DNA of 64,000 bases from Pararhizobium sp. IMCC21322 (lineage in GTDB: Bacteria; Pseudomonadota; Alphaproteobacteria; Rhizobiales; GCA-2746425): positions 2,456,412 through 2,520,411 of the forward strand of contig NZ_CP132335.1 of NCBI RefSeq assembly GCF_030758295.1, written 5' to 3'. The position numbers and the translations under genes are program-made. Under the pieces are notes generated by a model. The model did not search any database. It was given only the letters and a program-made list of their open reading frames with translations, and was not told the DNA's origin. This document shows, one piece after another, positions 1 through 9,650 of the stretch; the first letter of the stretch is position 1; the number at the start of each line of letters is the position of its first letter.

Positions 1-3000
1 GCTTCACTGCTCTGTGTATCAAGAGCTGCCAGCACGCTGTGGCTGCTTTCACTCAAGCGGTTTGCCGCCTGATCAGACTGATCTGTCATCTTGGAGATGA
101 AGTCGCTGGTAGCACCTGTCATGATTTCCGCAATCTCACGACCGCGTTCATTGAAGGCATCCAGCAGTCCACGGCTGGTATCATCAAGACGTTCAGCAAC
201 TATACGGTTACCTTCGTCGAACTGCAGACCTGCCATTTCAGCATGTGTCTTGAGCGTTGAAACCAGTTCCTCATTGCTGTCGAGCATGCGTGAGCGAGCT
301 TCCTCAGCAAGATGAGCAATGGCACGACCGCTGTCGTCCAGACGATTGACCGCTTCTTCACTCTGAGTGGCGAGGGCGGTAATCAGCTTGTCGTTGTTTT
401 CCATCATGCGTGCATTGGCTTCTTCGGCCAGCAACCCAACTGCGCGGTTGGTCTGGTCAAGCTTGTCAGCAGATGCATCAGTCTGGGTCGCAAGTGCGCC
501 GATAAGTTGCTCACTGCTGTCCAACATACGTGAGCGGGCTTCTTCAGCCAATTGAGCAACAACACGACCGCTCTCGTTGAGGCGTTCTGTAGCTTCTTCG
601 CTTTGTGAAGACAGGGTTGCCGCCAGTTCCAGATTGGCTTCTGCAATCCGCACACGGGCTTCTTCAGCCAATTGAATGGCAACGCGACCACTTTCGTCGA
701 GGCGACCGGCAACATCATCACCTTGCGCTGCGAGAGCGGCGACAAGTTCCTGATTGGCTTCCGTAATACGGGCGCGAGCCGCATCGCTCTGCTCGACTGC
801 TTCACGGCTGGTTTCACTCAGACGCTCGACGGCCTGATCGCTCAGGGCCTGAAGTGTAGATACAAAGTCGGTGTTCACGCCAACAAGACGCTCTGTGGCC
901 TGTTCGCTAAGCTGCAGAATGGATGTACCGCTCTCAGACAGTTTTTGAACAACTGCAGCACCCTGGTCTTCAATATTGGCCAGAAGTTCCTGATTGCCAT
1001 CCAAAAGCCGCGCGCGGGCGTTCTCACTGGATGCGGCAATCGCTGCAGCAATGTCTTCACCCTGCTGGGAGAAGGTATCAACAATGGTTGAACCGGCAGT
1101 GCGGAGCTGTGTTGACAGATCAAGACCTTTCTCGTGCAATGCAGAGATCAGTGATCCGCCGCTATTGTCGAGAATTTCAGTCAGCTCTGCAGTGCGGGCA
1201 CCCAAAGTTTCGTTCAACTGCAGTGTGGAGCCGGTGAGGTTCTCAGTTGCAATGGCAACGCGGCTGACGAGCTTCTCATCAAGTTCTTCGGTCAGGCTGG
1301 AAATACCGGTTGAGGCACGCTCCAGATTGCTAAGCAGGCTCTCACTGGCATTCGTAATTGTTGAGCGGAACATGTTGTTCGCCTGTTCAACATTGACCAC
1401 GAAATTGGAGTTTGCTTTTTCGCCCTGTTCGTAGAGTTCCGTTCCAATGGCTTCCATGCTGGCGGAGAGGGACTGTTGCAGAACACTTGCGCGCTCTTCC
1501 AGGTTTTCGGCAACTTCGAACACTTTCGTGCCCAGAGCCATGTTGATTTCCTGAATCCGCTCGGACACGACTTCCGACATCTCGCGGGTTTTATTGGAAA
1601 GTGCTTCGTTGACTTCCTGGAAACGGCCTTCAAGCGTCATTGTGATATCGTTCTGACCTTCACCGAAGGCGCGGGCAATCTCACGTGTGCGCTCAATCAG
1701 AGCTTCATTCATCTCGGCGGTGCGAATATCAAGCGCTTCGCTGACCATGCCAGCGCGTTGCTCAAGGGTTTCGGAAAGTGCATCGGCTTTGCTGCCAATG
1801 GTGCTGGCCGCACTGTCGAGGCGCACACCAACACTGTCTTCAAAGGTATTGAGGCGGCCAGCGAGCACGTCTTCCATCACGCCAGTGCGCTCAGCAAGCG
1901 TATCGCCGACTTTCTCGGTGGCAGCACTGACAGATGTGGTGAAGTTGTTCAGGTGATCCGCCATTGTAGACTGCATGGCTTCACTATGTCTGGAGATCGA
2001 ACCATCAAGATCTGCAATGCGGGATGTAAAGAGCTGTTCGATTTCGCTGGAACGGCTTCCGAGCGCACTGGTCAGCGCAGCTCCGTTTTCGTTGATTGTT
2101 ATATCCAAAGCTTTCAGACGTCCATCAAGAGCGTCACTCAGCTCTTTGCCCTTGTCATTCAGGGTGATGTTGATCTGATCGTTCAGGTTGAGGACTTCGC
2201 TCATCAGATGCTTGCCGCGTGTGGAAATTGCTTTGGCAACTTCCGTACCAACGGTTGCAATCTGTGTTGCCAGCTGGGTTCCGTTAACGTTGAGCGCTTC
2301 GCGCACCGTCTTGGCACCAAGATCAAGCGTGTTTTTGAATTCCGCTGTTTTTCCATCCAGCGCGGTTGCAACCTGCTCGCTGGTTGTGGCGAGGCGGTTG
2401 GTGACTTCATCACCATGCCCGTCAATCGCCTTGGCCAGACGTGTGGTTGCGGTTTCAAGACGATCCGCAAGATGCGTTCCACGCGCAAAAATCTGGTCAC
2501 CGGCAGTTTTGCCAGTGGCATCAATTCGCTCGGCGATCTTGCTGCCCTGATCGGAGAACTGGGTGACAACATTTTCGACAGCCAGATCCAGCGATCCGCT
2601 GACTTCCTGCGAGCGCTCCATAAGGGTAGCTGTCAGATTATCTTTGGATTTCAATATGGTATCGGAAACCTGCAATCCTGTTTCCTGAAGTGAAGCAGTC
2701 ACTTCCTGACCGGTATTGGACAAGTTCTGCACCAGTTCCTGACCGCGCACGGACAGTGTGGAAATCATTGTCTCGCCAGCCGTTCCCAGGGCCATTGTAA
2801 TCTGCTCACCCTTTTGACCAAGTGACGAGATCACGCGCTGACCAGACTCAGACACGCGATCCGCGATCGCATCACTGGTTTTGGCAAGTTCTTCAGAAAG
2901 CGTCTCACGCGCACCGCCAATAGCAGTCCGCAGGCGCTCGGAGTTGTGAACAATCGCTTCTCTCTGGGAAACCAGTTCGTCCACCACGGACCGAATTCGG

Positions 3001-3761
3001 CTTTCATTCGTGGAGTAGGCGCGCTCAAGCGCAGCCACTTCGGTGTGAACCATGACTTCAAGTTCACTGGCACGAGCCAGAGCGCGTTCAATGCCATCGC
3101 CCATAGCGGCAACTTCGCGGCGGATGGCCTGGCCAACACTGAGAACTGAATCTTTGGCAATATCTTCTGGCTCAGACAGGCGCAGGGCCACTTCCGTCAT
3201 GCCATTTGCAACAATACGCATTTCCTGTGAGCGCCAGATCATAAGCGCGAACACCCAGAAAAAGATAACGGGCAAAATCAAGCTGACAAAATAAGCAAAC
3301 AAATGCGGAGCTTCACCAAGGCCGGCAAGACCATTCAAGTTGGCAAGATCATCACCAAAGGCAGCGCTACCAACAATACCACCGAACAGCAGCCAAAGCG
3401 CGGAGGCTGCGAGGGCACCCCAGAATGGCATAAGTGAAGGTCGGCGGTTGATGCTGTAAAGCATGTTGCCAACGGACTGCCGATCATCATTGGCAGGACG
3501 TTGGGCACGATTGCGGGAGGCAGAGCGCTCACGACGCGGGGCGGTGTCGTTTGCAGCTGTTCCAGAAGCGCGACCAGGTTTGTTGCGTTCCACTTCGGCA
3601 GCAGTTTTTTCTTCTTCACGCCGTGATCGGCGTGACCTGCCGCGACGGGATGGTCCTTCACCCTTTGCGTCCTCGGCACCAAAATCTATTTTGAGAGCCT
3701 CTTCCACTGCTGATACAGCGGGATCATTTGCCCCTTTTGACTTCGGAGAGTTCTTAGCCAT
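1..3761 (-). CDS. rgsE: Giant coiled-coil polar growth protein, GPR/RgsE-like (C-terminus outside window)
   Basis: At least 1253 codons are open on the minus strand, and the reading frame leaves the window at base 1. The N-terminus is basic and disordered (about residues 1-100), followed by two membrane segments near residues 112-131 and 153-176. The rest is a long alanine-, glutamate- and serine-rich helical region of the apolipoprotein/kinesin-like type. This layout matches the growth pole ring protein GPR of Agrobacterium and RgsE of Sinorhizobium, very large inner-membrane proteins needed for unipolar growth in Hyphomicrobiales. The family match is from memory, not a search. The start is the ATG at 3759-3761, with a GAGG-type ribosome site just upstream. 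A 40-residue repeat array occupies the end nearest the window edge. The long plus-strand open frames here are antisense shadows. Confidence 0.85.
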   Translation of the reverse strand, partial: MAKNSPKSKGANDPAVSAVEEALKIDFGAEDAKGEGPSRRGRSRRSRREEEKTAAEVERNKPGRASGTAANDTAPRRERSASRNRAQRPANDDRQSVGNMLYSINRRPSLMPFWGALAASALWLLFGGIVGSAAFGDDLANLNGLAGLGEAPHLFAYFVSLILPVIFFWVFALMIWRSQEMRIVANGMTEVALRLSEPEDIAKDSVLSVGQAIRREVAAMGDGIERALARASELEVMVHTEVAALERAYSTNESRIRSVVDELVSQREAIVHNSERLRTAIGGARETLSEELAKTSDAIADRVSESGQRVISSLGQKGEQITMALGTAGETMISTLSVRGQELVQNLSNTGQEVTASLQETGLQVSDTILKSKDNLTATLMERSQEVSGSLDLAVENVVTQFSDQGSKIAERIDATGKTAGDQIFARGTHLADRLETATTRLAKAIDGHGDEVTNRLATTSEQVATALDGKTAEFKNTLDLGAKTVREALNVNGTQLATQIATVGTEVAKAISTRGKHLMSEVLNLNDQINITLNDKGKELSDALDGRLKALDITINENGAALTSALGSRSSEIEQLFTSRIADLDGSISRHSEAMQSTMADHLNNFTTSVSAATEKVGDTLAERTGVMEDVLAGRLNTFEDSVGVRLDSAASTIGSKADALSETLEQRAGMVSEALDIRTAEMNEALIERTREIARAFGEGQNDITMTLEGRFQEVNEALSNKTREMSEVVSERIQEINMALGTKVFEVAENLEERASVLQQSLSASMEAIGTELYEQGEKANSNFVVNVEQANNMFRSTITNASESLLSNLERASTGISSLTEELDEKLVSRVAIATENLTGSTLQLNETLGARTAELTEILDNSGGSLISALHEKGLDLSTQLRTAGSTIVDTFSQQGEDIAAAIAASSENARARLLDGNQELLANIEDQGAAVVQKLSESGTSILQLSEQATERLVGVNTDFVSTLQALSDQAVERLSETSREAVEQSDAARARITEANQELVAALAAQGDDVAGRLDESGRVAIQLAEEARVRIAEANLELAATLSSQSEEATERLNESGRVVAQLAEEARSRMLDSSEQLIGALATQTDASADKLDQTNRAVGLLAEEANARMMENNDKLITALATQSEEAVNRLDDSGRAIAHLAEEARSRMLDSNEELVSTLKTHAEMAGLQFDEGNRIVAERLDDTSRGLLDAFNERGREIAEIMTGATSDFISKMTDQSDQAANRLSESSHSVLAALDTQSSE
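178..1017 (-). repeat. Seven tandem 40-residue (120-bp) repeats inside the GPR-like gene
   Basis: Translating the minus strand gives seven consecutive units of exactly 40 residues, beginning near 1017, 897, 777, 657, 537, 417 and 297. Each unit starts with a form of ARxRxxxxN, has a middle ELxxxLxxQ part, a RLDESGR-like part, and ends in LAEEA or LSEQA. The best-preserved units share the LAEEAR junction at DNA level, 120 bases apart. Units on either side are degenerate. The exact spacing suggests duplication of a helical module rather than random coiled coil. Confidence 0.8.
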
Positions 3762-4068
3762 CGTCTTGCCTCGCATTCGTACTCAAAACATTTTCGCCAG
3801 CGGCGCATTTTCAGACATTCATCAGGGCTGTACAAACTTTTGGCCTGTACAAATGCCCGGTATCAGCGTGTCCTATCCGAAACCCTGCTAATGAAGCCAG
3901 ACAACAAATCTGGAACACAGGCAGGAAATCGTTCTTTGCCCCGCGGAAGAAATGCAAAAAACCGATATGCTGGTCGTTTTGCCTCAGGTCTCAAACGACA
4001 CCCTTGCAAAAGCAAAACCAGCAACACCGCACTCTTCGGATTCAAAACCTATTAGTTTGGCACCAATA

Positions 4069-4098
4069 GGGCAGTCCCTCAAAAATTTCGGACTGCCC
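4069..4098. promoter_or_regulatory. Perfect 9-bp inverted repeat, function unknown
   Basis: GGGCAGTCC at 4069-4077 pairs with GGACTGCCC at 4090-4098 around a 12-base loop. There is no T-run on either side, so it is not a standard terminator. It could be an operator or the stem of a leader or small RNA. Confidence 0.4.
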
Positions 4099-4138
4099 GT
4101 CCTGGGCCAGACGAACGGGGCGCGAGAAGCCGGGTTGG

Positions 4139-4153
4139 TTAAATTTTGTTTAA
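4139..4153. promoter_or_regulatory. CtrA-like binding motif (TTAA-N7-TTAA)
   Basis: TTAA at 4139-4142 and TTAA at 4150-4153 are separated by exactly seven bases, the half-site spacing of the alphaproteobacterial cell-cycle regulator CtrA. A further TTAAC follows at 4157-4161. The site lies about 380 bases upstream of the GPR-like start and 460 upstream of the ferredoxin start. The stretch is AT-rich, so a chance match is quite possible. Confidence 0.3.
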
Positions 4154-4347
4154 ATTTTAACAATCCAGTGCTTCAGAGAATCCATGTCTTCTTGCCGCAC
4201 CTGTACCGTATCGCTTTGAAATGGCAAGACAACAAAAAAAATAAGCAATTAGCGGCCTTTGTTAACGCCAAGACTCATTCGCGGCCCATTGATTTTCAGC
4301 AAAATTGAAATAAATCAGCAAACAACCGGCAGAATTCGGTGTTTTTT

Positions 4348-4387
4348 GACTCTGGCAGGACTCTGAGGCCCACAGACTTAGACTCTG
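4348..4387. promoter_or_regulatory. Three phased GACTCTG direct repeats containing GANTC sites
   Basis: GACTCTG occurs at 4348-4354, 4359-4365 and 4381-4387, spaced 11 and 22 bases, so all three lie on the same face of the helix. Each contains GACTC, a GANTC site of the type methylated by CcrM in alphaproteobacteria. The cluster is about 230 bases upstream of the ferredoxin start. Confidence 0.35.
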
Positions 4388-4616
4388 AACGCAAATTGTG
4401 GAAAATGGTATTATGGTTAACAAACGCTCTGAGGATTCCTGATTTGTTCCCAAATCCCAAGGTGACCCTGCGGTTTTGGGCTTTGTGACGGCGCAAGCGG
4501 CTTTATGCCCGTGGTCCCTTGAAAGCACCGTGATACAGCACTAAACATCACATAACCAATGAACTCCGGACGACCCTCCAAACCTTACAAATTCCTGCAA
4601 ACGAGATCGAATCAAT

Positions 4617-4937
4617 ATGGCAAAAATCACATTCACTACGCACGACAATCAGACATTCAATGTGGAAGGCGAAGATGGTGCCACGGTTATGGAAACCGCC
4701 ATCAAGAACGCTGTCCCTGGCATTGAAGCGGAGTGTGGCGGTGCCTGTGCCTGCGCAACGTGTCATGTCTACGTTGCGGATACCTGGATGGAGAAGGTCG
4801 GCAGTCCAGAAGCCATGGAAGAAGACATGCTGGATTTTGCCTATGATGTACGCCCGACCAGCCGCCTTTCCTGCCAGATCAGAATTTCAGATGATCTTGA
4901 CGGTCTTGCTGTCACCGTTCCCGAACGCCAGGGGTGA
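4617..4937 (+). CDS. 2Fe-2S ferredoxin, adrenodoxin type
   Basis: This 106-residue soluble electron carrier has the adrenodoxin-type ligand pattern: C40, C46, C49 (C-x5-C-x2-C within [10 protein letters not shown]) and C86 (SCQI). The length and the acidic patch [20 protein letters not shown] are typical of the vertebrate/FdxB-like class, which serves P450s or iron-sulfur cluster assembly. The ATG is preceded by an A-rich, weakly purine-rich stretch. A ferredoxin-NADP reductase gene begins 80 bases downstream on the same strand, so the two may form an electron chain NADPH - FNR - ferredoxin. The final acceptor is not visible in the window. Confidence 0.93.
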   Translation: MAKITFTTHDNQTFNVEGEDGATVMETAIKNAVPGIEAECGGACACATCHVYVADTWMEKVGSPEAMEEDMLDFAYDVRPTSRLSCQIRISDDLDGLAVTVPERQG

Positions 4938-5005
4938 TAAAGCAGCAAAAATGATGCATGTTGAGTGGCGAAGCTTTTGAAATCGAACGATATTCACATA
5001 AATAG

Positions 5006-6049
<1,044 letters not shown>

Positions 6050-6082
6050 AAATACTATATTTTTATTTGATTTTTATGAAAA

Positions 6083-7351
6083 TTATTCTGCAGGTGTAAA
6101 TTTCTTTGCTCGCCCGGATAGTTTGGTTTCGTGGCCCGCACGCGGTATATCCGGGATAAATCTACACAAAATTAGTGAGACGAAAGCCATGGCCGCGCCA
6201 GCCAGAAAAACCGTTGCCGGTGAGACCAGCCAGATCAATCCGAATGAAGCTGGAATCCCGATGGCTGCGATGTGATTTATGGTAAAAGCGACACCAGCTG
6301 AGGGTGCGATTTCCGAAGGGTCTGCAATCTTCTGAAAATAGGTCTTGATGGCAATCGCAAACGCAAAAAACGCGTGGTCGATGACATACAACACCGCAGC
6401 CAGATTGGCGGACGTTACAAAGGCATAAGTAACAAAAACACCGATCAGCCCAACATACTCAAATGTCAGGGCCCGTCTTTCGCCGACAATGCCGATGAGT
6501 TTGCCGACATATCCTGCAAAAGCCATATTTATCAGGCAGTTAACAAGAAATAGACCCGCCACTGCGTGAACTTCATATCCGAATTTTTCGACCATCATGA
6601 AGCTGGCGAATACGGTAAAAATCTGCCGCCTTGCGCCACTCATGAATGTTAAAGCGTAATACAGCCAATAGCGTTTTCTCAGGATTATCTTCTTCTGTTG
6701 TGCAGTTTTTTGAGGAAATGTCGGGAACAGGCGCCACGCCACAATGGTGATAATCAGCGTGATAGCGCCTGCAATCAGAAATGCAGTCTCAAAAGACAGA
6801 GCAAACAACTGCCAACTGGCCAGAATGATCGTGTAGGCCGCCAACTGGGCCCCAGCGCCGATTGCCACCAGACGGCCCATTAAATGCGGTGCCTTCGATA
6901 TGGGGAGCCACTGCAGGGCAAGCGACTGGTTCATTGTCTCGTAATAGTGAAACCCAACCGACATCACAAAAGTGGTTATGTAAAGCCCCAGAACCGTTGG
7001 AAAATAGCCGGTTGCAGCCACGCCAAGCCCAAGCAGCAGCAACGAAAAAATCGCAAATGACTGTTCCCTTATATAAAACACCACATAGATCGCCAGAAAA
7101 GCCAGAAAGCCCGGAATTTCCCGGATCGATTCCTGAAAACCGATTTCCCGACCTGTCATGCCAACGCCGTCTACCGCAAAGTTCTTGATCAGAACCCACC
7201 AGCTTGAAAAGGACAGCCACATCGCAGCCGACATGAGCGCCAGCAAAACAAAAGGACTGCGCAGCCCTGTAAAGGATGCGTAAAAATTGCCATCATCGGC
7301 AGCATGATCTGCTGGTGGAGGGGGAAAGTGGGGATCGAATGGCAGTGTCAT
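6083..7351 (-). CDS. MFS transporter
   Basis: This 422-residue protein has about 12 hydrophobic segments and a proline-rich cytoplasmic N-terminus. The layout is that of a major facilitator permease, with a charged central loop around residues 215-230 (KTAQQKKIILRKR). The substrate cannot be read from the sequence. It is divergent from the AraC-type regulator at 7523, with a 171-base gap that could hold a shared control region. It ends 34 bases from the end of the ferredoxin reductase gene (tail to tail). The C-terminal tail is lysine-rich and probably cytoplasmic. Confidence 0.8.
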   Translation of the reverse strand: MTLPFDPHFPPPPADHAADDGNFYASFTGLRSPFVLLALMSAAMWLSFSSWWVLIKNFAVDGVGMTGREIGFQESIREIPGFLAFLAIYVVFYIREQSFAIFSLLLLGLGVAATGYFPTVLGLYITTFVMSVGFHYYETMNQSLALQWLPISKAPHLMGRLVAIGAGAQLAAYTIILASWQLFALSFETAFLIAGAITLIITIVAWRLFPTFPQKTAQQKKIILRKRYWLYYALTFMSGARRQIFTVFASFMMVEKFGYEVHAVAGLFLVNCLINMAFAGYVGKLIGIVGERRALTFEYVGLIGVFVTYAFVTSANLAAVLYVIDHAFFAFAIAIKTYFQKIADPSEIAPSAGVAFTINHIAAIGIPASFGLIWLVSPATVFLAGAAMAFVSLILCRFIPDIPRAGHETKLSGRAKKFTPAE

Positions 7352-7522
7352 AAATGGTTTTGGCTCCGTGTATGAACTGGCGCGTTAGGAGGTTGAGATT
7401 CATCTGACACGCGGTAGTTGCGCCCAAAGCATTTCTGCTCACGTTTCTGCCTATAACGCGTTGCCGATTTGGTGGGTTAGCGCTATTTTGACAAAAAATA
7501 TCTCTAACACGTCAGGCCGATC

Positions 7523-8329
7523 ATGCTGCATCCAGACATTCTTGCGCGCGCGGATCACGATTTGCCCCGTGCGGCAATCGGGTACGCTTGTGCATGGGAA
7601 AAGGGTACGACAAACGAACCGCATAGCCATTGGCGTGGGCAGCTTATCTATGCGATCTCGGGGTCGTTGAAGGTTATATCAACTGCCGGAACCTGGATAG
7701 TTCCACCGGAACGGGCCGTCTGGATGCCGTCTCATACCGAGCATTCGGTCATGTCCGTAACAGACGCGCATGCGCGCTTTCTCTACCTGGATCCCAAGAC
7801 TTTCAAGGGTTTGCCAAGCATAGTCACCGTGGTTCAAATGACAGCTCTCATGCGCGAATGTTTGTTGTCATTCCTGACGCTGCCTCGCCTTTATGACGAA
7901 GCGGGGAGCGCGTCTCATCTTGTTGCTATCATGGTGGACGAGTTGAGAGTGGTCCCCGTCATGCCTCTGCATTTGCCGCAACCAGCAAGCCCGAAACTCA
8001 AGCGAGCCGCAGATCTGGTTCTCTCTTCCATTTCCACACCACCCAGGCTGGCCTCGCTTGCAGCCGATGCTGGTTTAAGCGTCAGAAGTTTTGAACGCCA
8101 TTTTCAGCGAGAAACCGGGCTCACCTGGCGCAAATGGGTGACGCAGGCGCGTTTGATGGAAGCCATCTCTCAATTGTCCAACGGTGCCAGGGTAGGGGAT
8201 GTTGCCTTTGCATTGGGCTATGAGGGGCCCAGCGCATTTGTCGCCATGTTCAAAAAGGCCACAGGGCATACACCTGGCAAGTATTTTGCCCCGGTTCAGC
8301 CAAGGCAGTATCAGGATCGGGGCGTGTAA
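7523..8329 (+). CDS. AraC-family transcriptional regulator with N-terminal cupin domain
   Basis: This protein has 268 residues. The first part is a cupin-like sensor (PHSHWRGQLIYAISGSL near residues 33-51, then PPERAVWMPSHTEHSV). The last 100 residues are an AraC DNA-binding domain with two helix-turn-helix motifs (LASLAADAGLSVRSFERHF and VGDVAFALGYEGPSAFVAMF). The arrangement is like NimR/YeaM of Escherichia coli, which controls a neighbouring MFS exporter. Here MFS genes lie on both sides: one divergent (6083-7351), one convergent (8311-9564). The divergent one is the more likely target. The last 19 bases overlap the end of the convergent gene. Confidence 0.9.
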   Translation: MLHPDILARADHDLPRAAIGYACAWEKGTTNEPHSHWRGQLIYAISGSLKVISTAGTWIVPPERAVWMPSHTEHSVMSVTDAHARFLYLDPKTFKGLPSIVTVVQMTALMRECLLSFLTLPRLYDEAGSASHLVAIMVDELRVVPVMPLHLPQPASPKLKRAADLVLSSISTPPRLASLAADAGLSVRSFERHFQRETGLTWRKWVTQARLMEAISQLSNGARVGDVAFALGYEGPSAFVAMFKKATGHTPGKYFAPVQPRQYQDRGV

Positions 8330-9564
8330 TCCTCGTTCGTTCTCGGGTCCATTGCAGCAGTTTCCGGCGTGTTCATACGCACCGTTGAACTGGAAACAAA
8401 ATTGCCTTTTTTCTCTTCCTCCACGGCTGCACGTTTCCTCATGCGCCAGGCTGCGAAGCCTGCCATAATTAGATGTGCAAGCAGGGTGGGTGCAAACAGA
8501 AAGTCGGGACCAAGAAGGGCCATCATGCCACCGCCAATCAGAGGGCCCAGGATACTTCCGGCACCAAAAACCAACAGCAATCCCGAGCTGATTTTCAAAA
8601 ATGAATTCTTGTCAGCATGATCATTGGCATGGGCAACAATCACCGGATACATGGCAAAAATCATAGCGCCAAAAATGGCAGCTGTAATCAGGATAACCGT
8701 TACATCTCGCGGCTGCATGATTAAAAAGAAGAGGTCGGCCAAGCCAGCGACCGTGGCAAGTCCGATCAGAACAGCACGTCTGTCTGTGCGGTCTGAAAGC
8801 CAACCGACAGGAAGTTGAAAGAGGGCACCTGTAAGAATTGTGAGGCTCACCATAAGCGCAATCGATGTAACGTCGAGACCGATTTGTTGGCCGTAAACAG
8901 CTGCCAAAGTACCAAAAGAACTATTCGAAAGGCCCACAAGGAAAACCGCGACCACTGCTATTGGCGAGTTCAGCCAAAGACTTTTAATGTCGAGTTTTGG
9001 CCGTACCAGTGGTTGTGGAGCCACTGTGGTCGACAGGGCTGTGGGAAACAACGAGCACGCATAAAAAATGGCGGCCAGAACAAAGAAGAAATATCCGCTA
9101 GAGTCTCCAATAATCAGCAACAACTGGCCGGTCGTGGTCGCCGCCAGATTGACCATGGTGTAAGTTGCAAAAACCCTTCCGCGGAATGACGGGTCTGTGC
9201 GTTCGCTGATCCAGCTTTCCACAATCATCGCGCCGCCAGCAAAGCTGAAACCTGCCAAGGCTCTTAGGGGAATCCAAGCGCCAGGATGAATGATCAGCAA
9301 TGATAACAGAACAGACATAACAGCAACGCCTGCCATCACGCTGAATGATCGCACATGGCCCACACGTGTCACGATACCCGGAACCAGAATACAGCCAAGG
9401 ACGTAACCAACTGCCCAACCGGTGCCGAGCATACCCAGTGAGAATGCAGAGAACCCTTCTGCCGAGCCACGAAGCGGCAGAATTAAGCCATTGATACCGC
9501 CGGCCGCCATCAAAAAAGCGCTGCCAAGGATCAATGCTGAAATGGGGATTATCTGTTTAAACAT
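8311..9564 (-). CDS. MFS transporter, YcaD-like
   Basis: The protein has about 417 residues from the chosen start (MFKQIIPISALILG). An upstream in-frame ATG at 9603 would add 13 residues that do not look like the family's N-terminus. There are 12 hydrophobic segments, a typical MFS loop motif GWLSDRTDRRAVLIG near the middle, and an early motif GTGWAVGYVLGC. The closest family by eye is the YcaD group, uncharacterised permeases common in alphaproteobacteria. The hydrophilic C-terminal tail is unusually long (about 45 residues after the last membrane segment). It is tail-to-tail with the AraC gene, so co-regulation is possible but not shown. Confidence 0.85.
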   Translation of the reverse strand: MFKQIIPISALILGSAFLMAAGGINGLILPLRGSAEGFSAFSLGMLGTGWAVGYVLGCILVPGIVTRVGHVRSFSVMAGVAVMSVLLSLLIIHPGAWIPLRALAGFSFAGGAMIVESWISERTDPSFRGRVFATYTMVNLAATTTGQLLLIIGDSSGYFFFVLAAIFYACSLFPTALSTTVAPQPLVRPKLDIKSLWLNSPIAVVAVFLVGLSNSSFGTLAAVYGQQIGLDVTSIALMVSLTILTGALFQLPVGWLSDRTDRRAVLIGLATVAGLADLFFLIMQPRDVTVILITAAIFGAMIFAMYPVIVAHANDHADKNSFLKISSGLLLVFGAGSILGPLIGGGMMALLGPDFLFAPTLLAHLIMAGFAAWRMRKRAAVEEEKKGNFVSSSTVRMNTPETAAMDPRTNEDYTPRS

Positions 9565-9650
9565 AATGCGCTGTAGCACATGATTTGCGACCATTTCCAG
9601 CATTCAATGCAGGGTGCCACAGAGTGAGTATATCCAATCGCTGGGGTTCG

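Larger units (their letters stand above)
3762..4616. other. Long intergenic region between the GPR-like gene and the ferredoxin gene
   Basis: No gene was recognised in these 855 bases; the short frames here have no family resemblance. The region presumably holds the divergent promoters of the GPR-like gene (left) and the ferredoxin gene (right). It contains a repeated TGTACAAA at 3829 and 3846 (17 bases apart), an inverted repeat at 4069-4098, a CtrA-like TTAA-N7-TTAA at 4139-4153, and three GACTCTG words at 4348, 4359 and 4381. No tRNA-like cloverleaf was seen. Confidence 0.6.

Noticed and set aside
178-1017. Regular 120-base repeats as a CRISPR array
   Set aside because: The units are long, contiguous, diverged and in frame within a large coding region; there are no short identical repeats with unique spacers.
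1476-2693. 405-residue plus-strand open frame
   Set aside because: It lies antisense to the GPR-like gene in a repetitive, coiled-coil-coding region; its composition is the complement of that gene and no family is recognisable.
3952-4308. 118-residue frame in the gap before the ferredoxin
   Set aside because: No ribosome site, unusual composition, and it runs through the hairpin and AT-rich motifs; no family resemblance.
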